Assembly (NCBI RefSeq): GCF_003284925.1 | Contig: NZ_QMEX01000017.1 | Coordinates: 1 to 51,602, forward strand | Direction: 5' to 3' | DNA from: Mycolicibacter senuensis | GTDB taxonomy: Bacteria; Actinomycetota; Actinomycetes; Mycobacteriales; Mycobacteriaceae | DNA: 51,602 nt | Shown here: positions 10,266-18,741 of the stretch, piece by piece | Layout: each line of letters starts with the position of its first letter | How positions within the stretch are numbered: position 1 is the stretch's first letter | Made by a program: the position numbers and the translations under genes | The notes under the pieces: model-generated | What the model saw: only the letters and a program-made list of their open reading frames with translations | Told to the model about the DNA's origin: nothing | Database searches by the model: none

Positions 10266-11024
10266 ATGGGATATGCCGACGGATTGTTCGACCTGACCGA
10301 CCGGGTGGTACTGGTCACCGGTGGCAGCCGCGGTCTGGGCCGCGAGATGGCGCTGGCGGCCGCCCACTGCGGCGCGAACGTGGTGATCGCCAGCCGCAAA
10401 CTCGACGCCTGCCAGGCCACTGCCGCCGAGATCGAGGCGGCGACGGGGCGCGCCGCACTACCGTACGCGGTGCACGTCGGGCGCTGGGATCAGCTCGACG
10501 GCTTGGTCGACGCGGCCTATGAGCGGTTCGGCCGGATCGACGTGCTGGTCAACAACGCCGGCATGTCGCCGGTGTACGACAAGCAGACCGACGTCACCGA
10601 GAAGATGTTCGACGCGGTGGTCAACCTCAACCTCAAGGGGCCGTTCCGGCTCTCGGCCCTGGTCGGTGAACGCATGCTGGCCGCCGGCCGGGGCTCGATC
10701 ATCAACGTCAGCACCCACGGCTCGCTGCGCCCGCATCCGTCGTTCATCCCCTACGCCGCAGCCAAAGCCGGACTCAACGTCATGACCGAAGCGCTGGCCC
10801 AGGCGTACGGGCCGGCCGTGCGGGTCAACACCTTGATGCCGGGGCCGTTCCTGACCGACATCTCCAAGGCATGGAACTTCGGCGAGGCCAACCCGTTCGG
10901 TCACTTCGCCCTGCAACGTGCCGGCCGGCCGAACGAGATCGTCGGCGCAGCACTGTTTTTGATGTCGGATGCATCCAGCTACACCACTGCCTCGATACTG
11001 CGGGCCGACGGCGGCCCGCCCTGA
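10266..11024 (+). CDS. SDR-family oxidoreductase
   Basis: A 252-residue classical short-chain dehydrogenase. It has T-G-G-S-R-G-L-G near residue 18, N-N-A-G-M near residue 95, the catalytic serine in N-V-S-T-H-G and Y-A-A-A-K. The usual D-V/D-L acidic motif after strand 4 is replaced by H-V-G-R-W-D. It starts one base after the kinase stop and is followed 22 bases later by the ACAD10/11-like dehydrogenase, so it may oxidise or reduce a hydroxy group on the same acyl-CoA. It lacks the insertion of mycofactocin-type SDRs, so I expect free NAD(P)(H) as cofactor. Confidence 0.85.
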   Translation: MGYADGLFDLTDRVVLVTGGSRGLGREMALAAAHCGANVVIASRKLDACQATAAEIEAATGRAALPYAVHVGRWDQLDGLVDAAYERFGRIDVLVNNAGMSPVYDKQTDVTEKMFDAVVNLNLKGPFRLSALVGERMLAAGRGSIINVSTHGSLRPHPSFIPYAAAKAGLNVMTEALAQAYGPAVRVNTLMPGPFLTDISKAWNFGEANPFGHFALQRAGRPNEIVGAALFLMSDASSYTTASILRADGGPP

Positions 11025-11046
11025 TCGAGCGACGAAAGGAGCGGAC

Positions 11047-12345
11047 ATGGCGTGGGATTTCTCCACCGAACCGGAGTTCGAGGCGAAACTCGACTGGATC
11101 CGGGAGTTCGTGCGCGACGAGGTCGAACCACTCGAGGTGCTGTTCCCGGGCTGCGAATATCTGCCGCTGAACGACGAACGGCGCCGCATCGTCGACCCAC
11201 TCAAAGACCGGGTGCGCGAGCAGGGACTGTGGGCCCCGCATCTGGGTCCCGAACTCGGCGGGCAGGGCTTCGGCGCGGTCAAACTGACCCTGATCAACGA
11301 GATCCTGGGCCGGTCGAGCTGGGCGCCGATCGTGTTCGGCACCCAGGCCCCCGACACCGGCAACGCCGAGATCCTGGCCCGGTTCGGCACCGCCGACCAA
11401 AAGGACAAGTATCTGGCCGGGCTGCTGTCCGGCGAGATCTTCTCCTGCTTCTCGATGACTGAACCGCAGGGCGGCGCCGACCCGCGGGTGTTCACCACCA
11501 AGGCGGTGCGCGACGGCGACGAGTGGGTGATCACCGGCCGAAAGTACTTCTCCTCCAACGCCTCGGTGGCATCGTTCTTCATCGTGGTCGCCATCACCGA
11601 CCCGGACGTGCCGGTGCACCGCGGCGCGTCGACGTTCCTGATCCCGGCCGGCACGCCGGGGCTGGTCGTCGAGGCCACCCACCACCTGGTGGGTTCACAT
11701 CCGCATGAGGCCGGGCATTCGCTGGTGCGTTACGACGACGTGCGGGTGCCGGCCGAGGCGATCCTCGGCGAGCCGGGTCAAGGGTTCCTGATTCTGCAGA
11801 ACCGGCTGGCCGGCGGGCGGCTGCATCATGCCATGCGCTCGATCGGGGTGGCGCAACGCGCCATCGACATGATGGCCCGCCGCGCCAAGAGCCGCTTCAC
11901 CCAGGGCAGTTCACTGGCCGACAAGCAGCTGGTGCAGGAATTTATCGCCGACTCCTACGCCGAGCTGGTGCCCTTCCGGTTGACGGTGCTGCACGCCGCC
12001 TGGCTGATCGACACCGCCGGCGAGCATGCCGCCCGCGCCGAGATCGGGGTGTGCAAGATCCTGGCATCACAGGTACTGAAGTCGATCGGGTTGCGCGCCA
12101 TCCAGGTTCACGGCGCGATGGGGCTGACCGAGCAGCTCCCGCTGGTGAACGTGCTGCTGGGCGGGGTGGCACTCGGGCTGGCCGACGGGCCCACCGAGGC
12201 GCACAAGGTCAACCTGGCGCGGCTACTGCTCAAAGGCTATGAGGCCGAGGACCCGGAGTGGCCCAGCGAATTCCTGGACAACCGCATTGAGGCCGCCCGC
12301 GCCAAGTACGGCGACCTGGTCGACCGGGTCCCCGCGCTGCCATGA
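11047..12345 (+). CDS. Acyl-CoA dehydrogenase, ACAD10/11 type
   Basis: A 432-residue FAD enzyme. Features matching the dehydrogenase domain of ACAD10/11 are Q-A-P-D-T-G-N near residue 100, C-F-S-M-T-E-P near 135, G-R-L-H-H-A-M-R-S-I-G near 257 and L-A-D-G-P-T-E-A-H-K near residue 380, whose glutamate is the probable catalytic base. The ATG at 11047 follows a GAAAGGAG ribosome site; longer readings upstream lack one. The upstream kinase and this enzyme together form the parts of a 4-hydroxyacyl-CoA pathway (inference from the animal fusion proteins). The stop overlaps the start of the TetR gene (ATGA). Confidence 0.88.
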   Translation: MAWDFSTEPEFEAKLDWIREFVRDEVEPLEVLFPGCEYLPLNDERRRIVDPLKDRVREQGLWAPHLGPELGGQGFGAVKLTLINEILGRSSWAPIVFGTQAPDTGNAEILARFGTADQKDKYLAGLLSGEIFSCFSMTEPQGGADPRVFTTKAVRDGDEWVITGRKYFSSNASVASFFIVVAITDPDVPVHRGASTFLIPAGTPGLVVEATHHLVGSHPHEAGHSLVRYDDVRVPAEAILGEPGQGFLILQNRLAGGRLHHAMRSIGVAQRAIDMMARRAKSRFTQGSSLADKQLVQEFIADSYAELVPFRLTVLHAAWLIDTAGEHAARAEIGVCKILASQVLKSIGLRAIQVHGAMGLTEQLPLVNVLLGGVALGLADGPTEAHKVNLARLLLKGYEAEDPEWPSEFLDNRIEAARAKYGDLVDRVPALP

Positions 12346-12941
12346 CCACACGTGTCGATGCCGCGGTGCACCGCGCGCTCGACCTGCGCGAGCAGCAGGC
12401 GACCGCCGAGGTGGAACGCATCCTGGCCGCCGCGGTGACGGTGCTGGCGCGGGTGGCGCCCGAAGAGCCGCGGGTCTCCGACATCGTCGCGGAGGCCGGA
12501 TCGTCGAACAAGGCGTTCTACCGCTACTTCACCGGCAAGGACGAACTCTTCCAGGCGGTGATGGAGCGCGGCGTCGCGATCGTCGTCTCCTATCTGGAGC
12601 ACCAATTGGCCAAGGAGGCCACGCCGGCCGGCAAGGTGGCCCGATGGATCCGCGGTACGGTGGCGCAGGTGTCCGACCCGCATCTGCTGAGCCTGAGCCG
12701 CGCGGCCAGTTCCCAGCTGACGGCCACCGGGGTCTCCGATGATGAGATCCTGGCGCCGCTGCGCGATCTGCTCACCGAACCGGTGGCGGCACTCGGGGGT
12801 CGCGACCCGAGCCGGGACGCGGATATCGTTTTCACCTGCACACTGGCCGCCATGCGCCGCTACCTGGGCGGCACCGCCCAGCCCAAGCGGACCGATGTCG
12901 ACCATCTGGTGGCGTTCTGTCTACGTGGACTGGGAGTTTGA
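12342..12941 (+). CDS. TetR-family transcriptional regulator
   Basis: A 199-residue TetR protein. The DNA-binding part covers residues about 24-70, with R-V-S-D-I-V-A-E-A-G-S-S-N-K-A-F-Y-R-Y-F as the helix-turn-helix, typical of the family. The C-terminal domain is not assignable to a ligand. It lies inside the operon, overlapping the dehydrogenase before it by four bases and the quinone reductase after it by one base. It is therefore co-transcribed with the genes it may control and is a second candidate for site A at 9182. Confidence 0.86.
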   Translation: MTTRVDAAVHRALDLREQQATAEVERILAAAVTVLARVAPEEPRVSDIVAEAGSSNKAFYRYFTGKDELFQAVMERGVAIVVSYLEHQLAKEATPAGKVARWIRGTVAQVSDPHLLSLSRAASSQLTATGVSDDEILAPLRDLLTEPVAALGGRDPSRDADIVFTCTLAAMRRYLGGTAQPKRTDVDHLVAFCLRGLGV

Positions 12942-13909
12942 TGCGCGCGATCGTTTGCCAACAGTACGGACCGCCGGAAGACCTGGTGTTGCAGGAGCTT
13001 CCGGACCCCACACCCGGGCCCGGCACGATGGTGGTGCGGGTGCGGGCCGCGGCGGTCAACTTCCCCGACGTGCTGATGATCGACGGCAAGTACCAGCTGA
13101 AGATCCCGACGCCGTTCACTCCCGGCAGCGAACTGTCCGGCGATGTGATCGCAGTCGGCGACGGGGTGCCGTTCGCCCCCGGTGACCGGGTGGCCGGCAC
13201 CTCGTTCGTGGGCGGATTCGCCGAGCAGGCGCTGCTGCCGGCGGCGGCCGCGAGCGCGATTCCCGACGGCGTCGACTACGCGGCCGCGGCCGGATTCGGC
13301 GTCACGTACCGCACCGCGTATCACGCGCTGCGTTCGGTCGCCCAAGTGGTGCAAGGGGATTGGGTGGTGGTGCTCGGCGCGGCCGGCGGTGTCGGGCTGG
13401 CTGCGGTCGACCTGGGAGTGGCGATGGGCGCGCGGGTGCTGGCCGCCGCGTCCAGCCCGGAGAAGCTCGCGGTATGCACCGAACGTGGCGCGGAGGCTGT
13501 GATCGACTATGACCGGGAGGATCTCAAGGTCCGGATCCGTGAGATCACCGGCGACGGCGCGCAGGCGGTGCTCGACCCGGTCGGCGGGCGCTATGCCGAA
13601 CCGGCGTTGCGCAGCCTGGCCCGCGGCGGCCGCTTCGTCACGCTCGGTTACGCCGCCGGTTCGATCCCGGCGATCCCGCTGAACCTGGTGATGCTCAAGG
13701 GGATCACGGTGCAGGGCATGGAGATCCGGACATTCGCCGACGACCACCCGGAATACAACGAGCGCGACCTGACCGAACTGCAGCGACTGTTCGCCGAGGG
13801 CAGAGTCAGCCCCTACATCGGTGCCCGCTTCCCGTTGGCCGAGACCGCGGCGGCGCTGCGTTACGTGGCCGACCGTAAGGCCATCGGCAAGATCATCATC
13901 GACGTCTGA
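12941..13909 (+). CDS. Quinone oxidoreductase-like MDR protein (zinc-free)
   Basis: A 322-residue medium-chain reductase of the NADPH:quinone reductase / enoyl reductase type. It has the N-terminal GroES-like fold with N-F-P-D-V-L-M and P-G-S-E-L-S-G, and the nucleotide motif G-A-A-G-G-V-G-L-A-A near residue 150. The cysteines that bind zinc in alcohol dehydrogenases are absent. The ATG at 12941 overlaps the TetR stop by one base; an in-frame TTG sits one codon upstream. It is the last gene of the 9224-13909 operon. Its 3' end overlaps the convergent lipocalin-like gene by 14 bases. Substrate unknown; an enoyl-CoA or a quinone are both possible. Confidence 0.86.
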   Translation: MRAIVCQQYGPPEDLVLQELPDPTPGPGTMVVRVRAAAVNFPDVLMIDGKYQLKIPTPFTPGSELSGDVIAVGDGVPFAPGDRVAGTSFVGGFAEQALLPAAAASAIPDGVDYAAAAGFGVTYRTAYHALRSVAQVVQGDWVVVLGAAGGVGLAAVDLGVAMGARVLAAASSPEKLAVCTERGAEAVIDYDREDLKVRIREITGDGAQAVLDPVGGRYAEPALRSLARGGRFVTLGYAAGSIPAIPLNLVMLKGITVQGMEIRTFADDHPEYNERDLTELQRLFAEGRVSPYIGARFPLAETAAALRYVADRKAIGKIIIDV

Positions 13910-14285
13910 CCCAGACCAGCGTGTTGTGGCTCGTCACACCGTCGCTGGTGGTGGTCGCCGACAAGGTGAGCCGGTCGCCGTCGACGGTGGCCTGACGCAA
14001 CTGCGGCGCCGTGAGCAACTCCGGCAGCATCGACACACTCACCAGATGGTGCACGGTTGCGGTGTCCTCGTCGACCCGGAACCGCCCGCCGTAGGCGATG
14101 TACTGGCGCAGCGCCGCATCGTCGCCCGAAGCGAGCTGCGCGGACATGTAGCCGTCACCGGTGTAGAGGATCAGGCCGCGCGGTGCTGAGCCCAGCGGGT
14201 GCGACACCGCCCCGGTGTCGACGTCGCGGGATTCCATCGACGACAATTCCCAGCCGCCCAGGATCGCGTCGCGCAAGGTGGCCAT
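13896..14285 (-). CDS. Lipocalin-like domain protein
   Basis: A 129-residue protein with G-G-W-E-L-S-S near the N-terminus, then a Y-T-G-D-G-Y-M-S-A-Q-L motif and alternating strands, the layout of the lipocalin-like domain family (PF13924-type). These are small beta-barrels that bind hydrophobic ligands, with no known catalytic motif. There is no signal peptide, so it is cytosolic. Its start overlaps the stop of the upstream carboxyltransferase by one base, so the two are coupled and it may bind or carry the acyl substrate (inference). Confidence 0.78.
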   Translation of the reverse strand: MATLRDAILGGWELSSMESRDVDTGAVSHPLGSAPRGLILYTGDGYMSAQLASGDDAALRQYIAYGGRFRVDEDTATVHHLVSVSMLPELLTAPQLRQATVDGDRLTLSATTTSDGVTSHNTLVWVRRR

Positions 14286-15781
14286 CAGGGCATGATGACG
14301 GTTCGGGTCACCGGTTCGGCGGCGGCCTGCCGGCTGGAAAGACCGCGCCGCAGGGCGCTCAGCAGCGCATCGCGGGTTTCCCGCGGGTCGATCAGCTCGT
14401 CGAAGCCGAGCTGCTTGGCCGAGTGATACGACGCCTGCAGTTCGGTGTCGCGCAGCTTGGCCGCCAGATCCTCGCCGGCGTGCGAGGCGGCGCTCAAAGC
14501 GGCCGCGCTCATCGCTCCCATCGTCGCCCCCGGGTAGGCGAATGTCGCCACCTGCGAGTCGAACCCGAGCAGCGACATCACCATCGAGCCGAAACCGTAG
14601 GCCTTGCGCAGCGTCAGATGCAGTTTCAGGGTGGTCGCCGCGGTCTGGGCGGCGAACATCCGGGCGCCGGCCCGCAGCACGCCGCTGCGCTCCGAACGGC
14701 TGCCGGGCAGCATGCCGGGGTTATCGGCCAGGAACACGATCGGCAGGTGGAACGAATCGGCGACGGTGATGAAGTGGGCGGCCTTGTCCGCGGCGTCGGT
14801 GTCGATGGAGCCGGCCAGCACCTGCGGCTGATTGGCGACCACTGCCACCGGATGGCCACCCAGGTGGGCCAGCGCGCAGATGATCGCGCGGCCGAACCGG
14901 GGCTGCACCTCGAACCAGTCGGGCCGGTCGAAGACGACGTCGAGCACCGACCGCATGTCGTAGACCCGACGATTGTCCCGCGACACGATGTCGAGTAGTT
15001 CGGGTGTGGGCCTCGATTCGCCGGCCGGGTCGGCGGGCAGCGCCGCCGGATACGACCAGGCGCTCGGCGGGAAGTAGGACAGATACCGGCGGATGTCGTC
15101 GAGCACCGCGGCGTCGTCGTCGGCGAGGTTGTGGATCACGCCGCTGTTCAGGGCGACCTCGGGACCGCCCAGGTCCTCCTTCGAGATCTCTTCGCCCGTC
15201 GACTCTTTCACCACCGGCGGCCCGGCGGTGAAGATCGCGCCGTGGCGGCTCATGATCCGGAAATCGCAGACCGGGCCGACCAGAGCGCCATGCCCGGCCG
15301 ACGGGCCCAGTACCGCGGCGACGGTCGGCACCTTGCCCGAGCACTGCGCCTGGGCCAGCAGGTCGGTCGGGGTGCGGCCGTAATGCTCACCGGTGGGGCG
15401 GAATCCGGCGCCCTCCAGCAGCATCACCAGCGGAATCTTGTCGCGCAGGGCCAGTTCGGCGATGCGGTACCGCTTGGCGTTGCCGCCGGGCCCGATGCTG
15501 CCCGCCAGCGTGGTGAAATCCTCCGCGCCGACCATCACCGGGGAGCCGTTGATCTCCCCGGACCCGACCACGATCCCGTCGGCGGCGATCTCGGCGCCCA
15601 CCATGGTGCCCAGCTCGCGGAAGGTTCCCGGGTCGAGCAGGTGAGCGATCCGGGCTCGTGCGTCGAGCTTGCCCTTGCCGCGGTGCTTGGCCACCCGCTC
15701 GGCGCCGCCCATGGCCTGCGTGTGCTGCCGCCGCCGGTCCAGATCCTCCAGCGTCTCCTGCCAGCCCTGGGCGTTCGTCAT
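14285..15781 (-). CDS. Acyl-CoA carboxylase beta (carboxyltransferase) subunit
   Basis: A carboxyltransferase of about 498 residues of the propionyl/methylcrotonyl-CoA carboxylase beta type. The N-terminal half has G-K-G-K-L-D-A-R-A-R-I and the glycine-rich S-I-G-P-G-G-N-A-K-R-Y; the C-terminal half has A-D-N-P-G-M-L-P-G and Y-P-G-A-T-M-G-A-M-S, which form the two oxyanion holes. It would transfer CO2 from carboxybiotin to an acyl-CoA. No biotin carboxylase or biotin carrier gene is in the window, so it must use one encoded elsewhere or act differently. I prefer the ATG at 15781 (GGAG nine bases upstream) over the ATG at 15796, which lacks a ribosome site. First gene of a two-gene operon. Confidence 0.86.
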   Translation of the reverse strand: MTNAQGWQETLEDLDRRRQHTQAMGGAERVAKHRGKGKLDARARIAHLLDPGTFRELGTMVGAEIAADGIVVGSGEINGSPVMVGAEDFTTLAGSIGPGGNAKRYRIAELALRDKIPLVMLLEGAGFRPTGEHYGRTPTDLLAQAQCSGKVPTVAAVLGPSAGHGALVGPVCDFRIMSRHGAIFTAGPPVVKESTGEEISKEDLGGPEVALNSGVIHNLADDDAAVLDDIRRYLSYFPPSAWSYPAALPADPAGESRPTPELLDIVSRDNRRVYDMRSVLDVVFDRPDWFEVQPRFGRAIICALAHLGGHPVAVVANQPQVLAGSIDTDAADKAAHFITVADSFHLPIVFLADNPGMLPGSRSERSGVLRAGARMFAAQTAATTLKLHLTLRKAYGFGSMVMSLLGFDSQVATFAYPGATMGAMSAAALSAASHAGEDLAAKLRDTELQASYHSAKQLGFDELIDPRETRDALLSALRRGLSSRQAAAEPVTRTVIMP

Positions 15782-15803
15782 CTGCGGAGTCTCCATTCGT
15801 TGA

Positions 15804-15820
15804 CCATACTGAAATTCTTA
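15804..15820. promoter_or_regulatory. Weak match to the 17-bp operator
   Basis: CCATACTGAAATTCTTA lies in the divergent promoter region between the carboxyltransferase and the kinase. Only the right half (ATTCTTA) resembles the ATTCTCA half-site of the island palindrome, so this is a doubtful member. Confidence 0.2.
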
Positions 15821-15901
15821 CTGTAACGTCTCCCGGCATGGTTGGAAGTGGTTGCCGGTCGGGACTTCGGGGATGAGTTCCGTTGCGCCGGAGTGTGGCC
15901 G

Positions 15902-16999
15902 GTGACTTCGGGTAGTTCGGTTCCGCGGTATCCGCACGACGTGACCAGCGAGTGGCTTTCGGCGGTATTGAGTGCCCGGGGACAACCGGTCGAGGTGGCT
16001 TCTGTCGACGTCGTCCCGGTCGGCACCGGCCAGACCGGGGCCACCTACCGGGTGACGGCCCGCTACACCGACAACCCCGGCGAGCTGCCCGGCACCTTCG
16101 TGATCAAACTGCCGGCCGGTGACGATGCCGTCCGCGATCGTGTCGTGCTGGGCTACCGCAGTGAGTGCGCCTTCTACCAAGATGTCGCCGACCGCGTCCG
16201 GATACCGATCCCGGAGTGCTTCCACTGCGAAATCAATGCCGATGCAACCGAGTACGCGTTGCTGCTCGCCGATCGCGCGCCCGCGGCACAGGGCGATCAG
16301 ATCGCGGGATGCGATGAGCAACAGGCGCGACTGGCGGTGACCGCGCTGGCCGGACTGCACGCGCCCACCTGGTGCGGCGAAAAGTGGCTGACGTTCCCCG
16401 GCCTGGCGATGACCCAGTTGGACGAGGCCGGCGCCAAGGGCATGGGCGACATCGCCCGGATGTGCGCCGACACCACCGTCGAGCGGCTCGGCGGCCAACT
16501 CGGCGACGCCGACTGTGAGACGTTGACGGCCGCACTGGGTCTGATCACGCCGTGGGTGTCGGCGCCGCTCGGCCGGTTCTCGCTGATCCACGGGGATTAC
16601 CGGCTGGACAACATGCTGTTCAGCCCGGACGAAAAGCAGATCTGGGTGGTCGATTGGCAGACGCTGGGTGTCGGGCTGCCGGCCCGGGATCTGGCGTACT
16701 TCACCGCGACGAGCCTGCGGCCCGAGCTGCGGTCGGCGATCGAGGCTGATCTGGTCGCGGCCTACCACGACGCGCTGCTGGGCCACGGGGTGACCGATTA
16801 TGACCGGGAAACCTGTTGGCAGGACTACCGGTTCGGGATGTTGCAGGCCCCGCTGATCTGCGCGTTCGGGCTGGTCTTCGCGACCGGCACCGACCGCGGC
16901 GACGACATGTTCGTCACCATGTTGCGACGGGCCTGTCAGGCGATCCGCGAGCTGGGCTCGCTGGAGTTGGTGCGAGAGGTCTGTGCAAATGAATGCTGA
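15902..16999 (+). CDS. APH-family phosphotransferase
   Basis: A putative small-molecule kinase of about 365 residues. The catalytic loop is H-G-D-Y-R-L-D-N-M-L and the metal-binding motif is V-V-D-W-Q. It is of a different subfamily from the kinase at 9224, because the D-W-E-x-x-T-I-G-D-P stretch is replaced by D-W-Q-T-L-G-V-G-L-P-A-R-D-L-A-Y. I prefer the GTG at 15902, which has GGAG eight bases upstream, over an in-frame TTG at 15842. It is divergent from the carboxyltransferase and overlaps the following crotonase by 11 bases, so these two form an operon. The substrate is probably a hydroxyacyl-CoA or related metabolite (inference from context). Confidence 0.78.
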   Translation: MTSGSSVPRYPHDVTSEWLSAVLSARGQPVEVASVDVVPVGTGQTGATYRVTARYTDNPGELPGTFVIKLPAGDDAVRDRVVLGYRSECAFYQDVADRVRIPIPECFHCEINADATEYALLLADRAPAAQGDQIAGCDEQQARLAVTALAGLHAPTWCGEKWLTFPGLAMTQLDEAGAKGMGDIARMCADTTVERLGGQLGDADCETLTAALGLITPWVSAPLGRFSLIHGDYRLDNMLFSPDEKQIWVVDWQTLGVGLPARDLAYFTATSLRPELRSAIEADLVAAYHDALLGHGVTDYDRETCWQDYRFGMLQAPLICAFGLVFATGTDRGDDMFVTMLRRACQAIRELGSLELVREVCANEC

Positions 17000-17807
17000 A
17001 TCACCGCGGCCGCCCGAGGGTGACTGGCTGGGAACGCCGTTCCTGTCGTTTCGGCGCGAGGGGCCGATCGCGGTGTGCACGCTGGACCGCCCCGAGGCCC
17101 GCAACGCGATGACGCCCGCGATGTACTTCGGGATTCGTTACGCGGTCGGCCGGGTCAACGAGGACCCCGAGCTGGCCGGGTTGCTGATCACCGGCACCGG
17201 CGACGTGTTCGCGCCGGGTGGTGACATGGGCGGCGGCGGGGCGGATGACTGGATCACCTTCGGCGCCGCGCTCGGCATGGACGTCACCCCGTTCGATGCC
17301 GTCCGCACCTCGGTCAAACCGGTCGTCGCCGCGGTCAACGGCCTGTGTCAGGGCGGCGGGCTGCAGATCGCGTTGTGCAGCGACGTCGCGGTCGTCAGCG
17401 ATCGGGCGACGTTCCGGGTGCCCGAGCTGTTCCGCGGTATCGCCGACACCTATTACAGCCAGATGCTGGCGCGGGTCATCGGGCCGGTCCGGACCCGCGA
17501 CCTGATGTTCACCGGTCGCACGTTCGGCGCCCAGGAGGCACTGGACTGGGGCATGGTGGCCCGGGTGGTCCCGCATGACGACCTGCTCGCCACGGCGCGT
17601 GACGTGCTGGCGCAGTGCTGCCGGACGGCGCCGGCCGCGCGCGCGGTGGTCAAGGCCAGCCTGGACTCCTACATCGGGTTGTTCGACCGGATCGGGATGA
17701 GCACCAGCCTGCGCGCACCGGAGGCCGTCGAGGGCTTCCGGTCGTTCAAAGAGCGCCGGTCTTCGGACTGGGTGCATCCCGACTTGCGGATCGACGGACG
17801 ACTATAG
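16989..17807 (+). CDS. Enoyl-CoA hydratase/isomerase family protein
   Basis: A 272-residue crotonase. The first oxyanion-hole segment reads D-V-F-A-P-G-G-D-M and the second N-G-L-C-Q-G-G-G-L-Q. At the two glutamate positions used by classical hydratases, the first is glutamine (G-G-G-L-Q-I-A) and the second is kept (V-P-E-L-F). One retained glutamate is more typical of isomerases or altered hydratases. The ATG at 16989 has GAGAGG eight bases upstream; a GTG at 16983 is the alternative. It overlaps the kinase before it. The 124 bases to the next gene carry a half operator site. Confidence 0.85.
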   Translation: MNAESPRPPEGDWLGTPFLSFRREGPIAVCTLDRPEARNAMTPAMYFGIRYAVGRVNEDPELAGLLITGTGDVFAPGGDMGGGGADDWITFGAALGMDVTPFDAVRTSVKPVVAAVNGLCQGGGLQIALCSDVAVVSDRATFRVPELFRGIADTYYSQMLARVIGPVRTRDLMFTGRTFGAQEALDWGMVARVVPHDDLLATARDVLAQCCRTAPAARAVVKASLDSYIGLFDRIGMSTSLRAPEAVEGFRSFKERRSSDWVHPDLRIDGRL

Positions 17808-17826
17808 ATGAGGCGTTTGCTCGAAA

Positions 17827-17843
17827 TGAGAATGAGTGTGCAA
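17827..17843 (+). promoter_or_regulatory. Half-site of the 17-bp operator, site B
   Basis: TGAGAATGAGTGTGCAA has a perfect left half (TGAGAAT) inside AAATGAGAATG, the context also seen in reverse at 19627 and 40485, but a poor right half. It is about 90 bases upstream of the first YrbE gene, in a stretch that is noticeably AT-rich for this genome. Confidence 0.4.
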
Positions 17844-17931
17844 AAAAACTAGAAGCAGCTATCGCACAAACCTTGAATCGGATAGTATCCACTCGCGCGT
17901 GCCACGAGTGTTCTTAAAGGAGCCTGCCGTT

Positions 17932-18738
17932 ATGGGGATCAAGGACCTGACCTCGTGGTCCCCGCAGCTGGCGATCGGGCGGCTGGCGGAGCCGATGCAG
18001 GCCGTCGGGGGGCTTTTCGCCATGACCGTGGACGCAGTGCGCTTCTTGTTCAAGCGCCCGTTTCAGGCGCGGGAGTTCCTCGAGCAGTCCTGGTTCGTCG
18101 CGCGGGTGTCGCTGGCGCCCACCTTGCTGGTGGCGATTCCCTTCACGGTGCTGGTCAGCTTCATCCTGAACATCCTGCTGCGGGAGCTCGGCGCGGCGGA
18201 CCTCTCCGGTGCCGGCGCGGCGTTCGGGGCGGTCACCCAGGTCGGGCCGATGGTGACGGTGTTGATCGTGGCCGGCGCCGGTGCCACCGCCATGTGCGCC
18301 GACCTGGGCTCGCGCACCATCCGCGAAGAGATCGACGCCATGGAAGTGCTGGGCATCAACCCGGTGCAGCGGCTGGTCACACCGCGCATGCTGGCCGCCG
18401 GGCTGGTGGCGCTGCTGCTCAACAGCCTGGTGGTGATCATCGGCATCCTCGGCGGCTACGTGTTCTCGGTCTTCGTCCAAGACGTCAACCCGGGCGCGTT
18501 CGCGGCCGGCATCACCTTGCTGACCGGGGTGCCCGAGCTGATCATCTCCTGCATCAAGGCGGCGCTGTTCGGCCTGATCGCCGGCATGGTCGCCTGCTAC
18601 CGCGGCCTGACGATCTCCGGCGGCGGCGCCAAAGCCGTCGGCAACGCCGTCAACGAGACGGTGGTGTACGCGTTCATGTCGTTGTTCGTCGTCAACGTGG
18701 TCGTCACCGCGATCGGCATCAAGATGACGGCGCGCTGA
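17932..18738 (+). CDS. YrbE (MlaE-type) permease, first of pair
   Basis: A 268-residue integral membrane protein of the MlaE/YrbE permease family, the membrane component of Mce-type lipid importers. It has an N-terminal amphipathic helix, about five to six hydrophobic spans from residue 50 on, and the conserved cytoplasmic stretch R-T-I-R-E-E-I-D-A-M-E-V-L-G-I-N-P, which is the contact for the ATPase. AAAGGAG precedes the ATG at 17932. The second permease follows three bases after the stop. In mycobacteria such pairs normally head an operon of six mce genes; here none follow. Closest in style to the YrbE A proteins of mce operons. Confidence 0.9.
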   Translation: MGIKDLTSWSPQLAIGRLAEPMQAVGGLFAMTVDAVRFLFKRPFQAREFLEQSWFVARVSLAPTLLVAIPFTVLVSFILNILLRELGAADLSGAGAAFGAVTQVGPMVTVLIVAGAGATAMCADLGSRTIREEIDAMEVLGINPVQRLVTPRMLAAGLVALLLNSLVVIIGILGGYVFSVFVQDVNPGAFAAGITLLTGVPELIISCIKAALFGLIAGMVACYRGLTISGGGAKAVGNAVNETVVYAFMSLFVVNVVVTAIGIKMTAR

Positions 18739-18741
18739 GCC

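Noticed and set aside
15804..15820. A full member of the 17-bp palindrome set
   Set aside because: Only one half resembles the consensus, with one change, so I list it as a doubtful site and do not count it.
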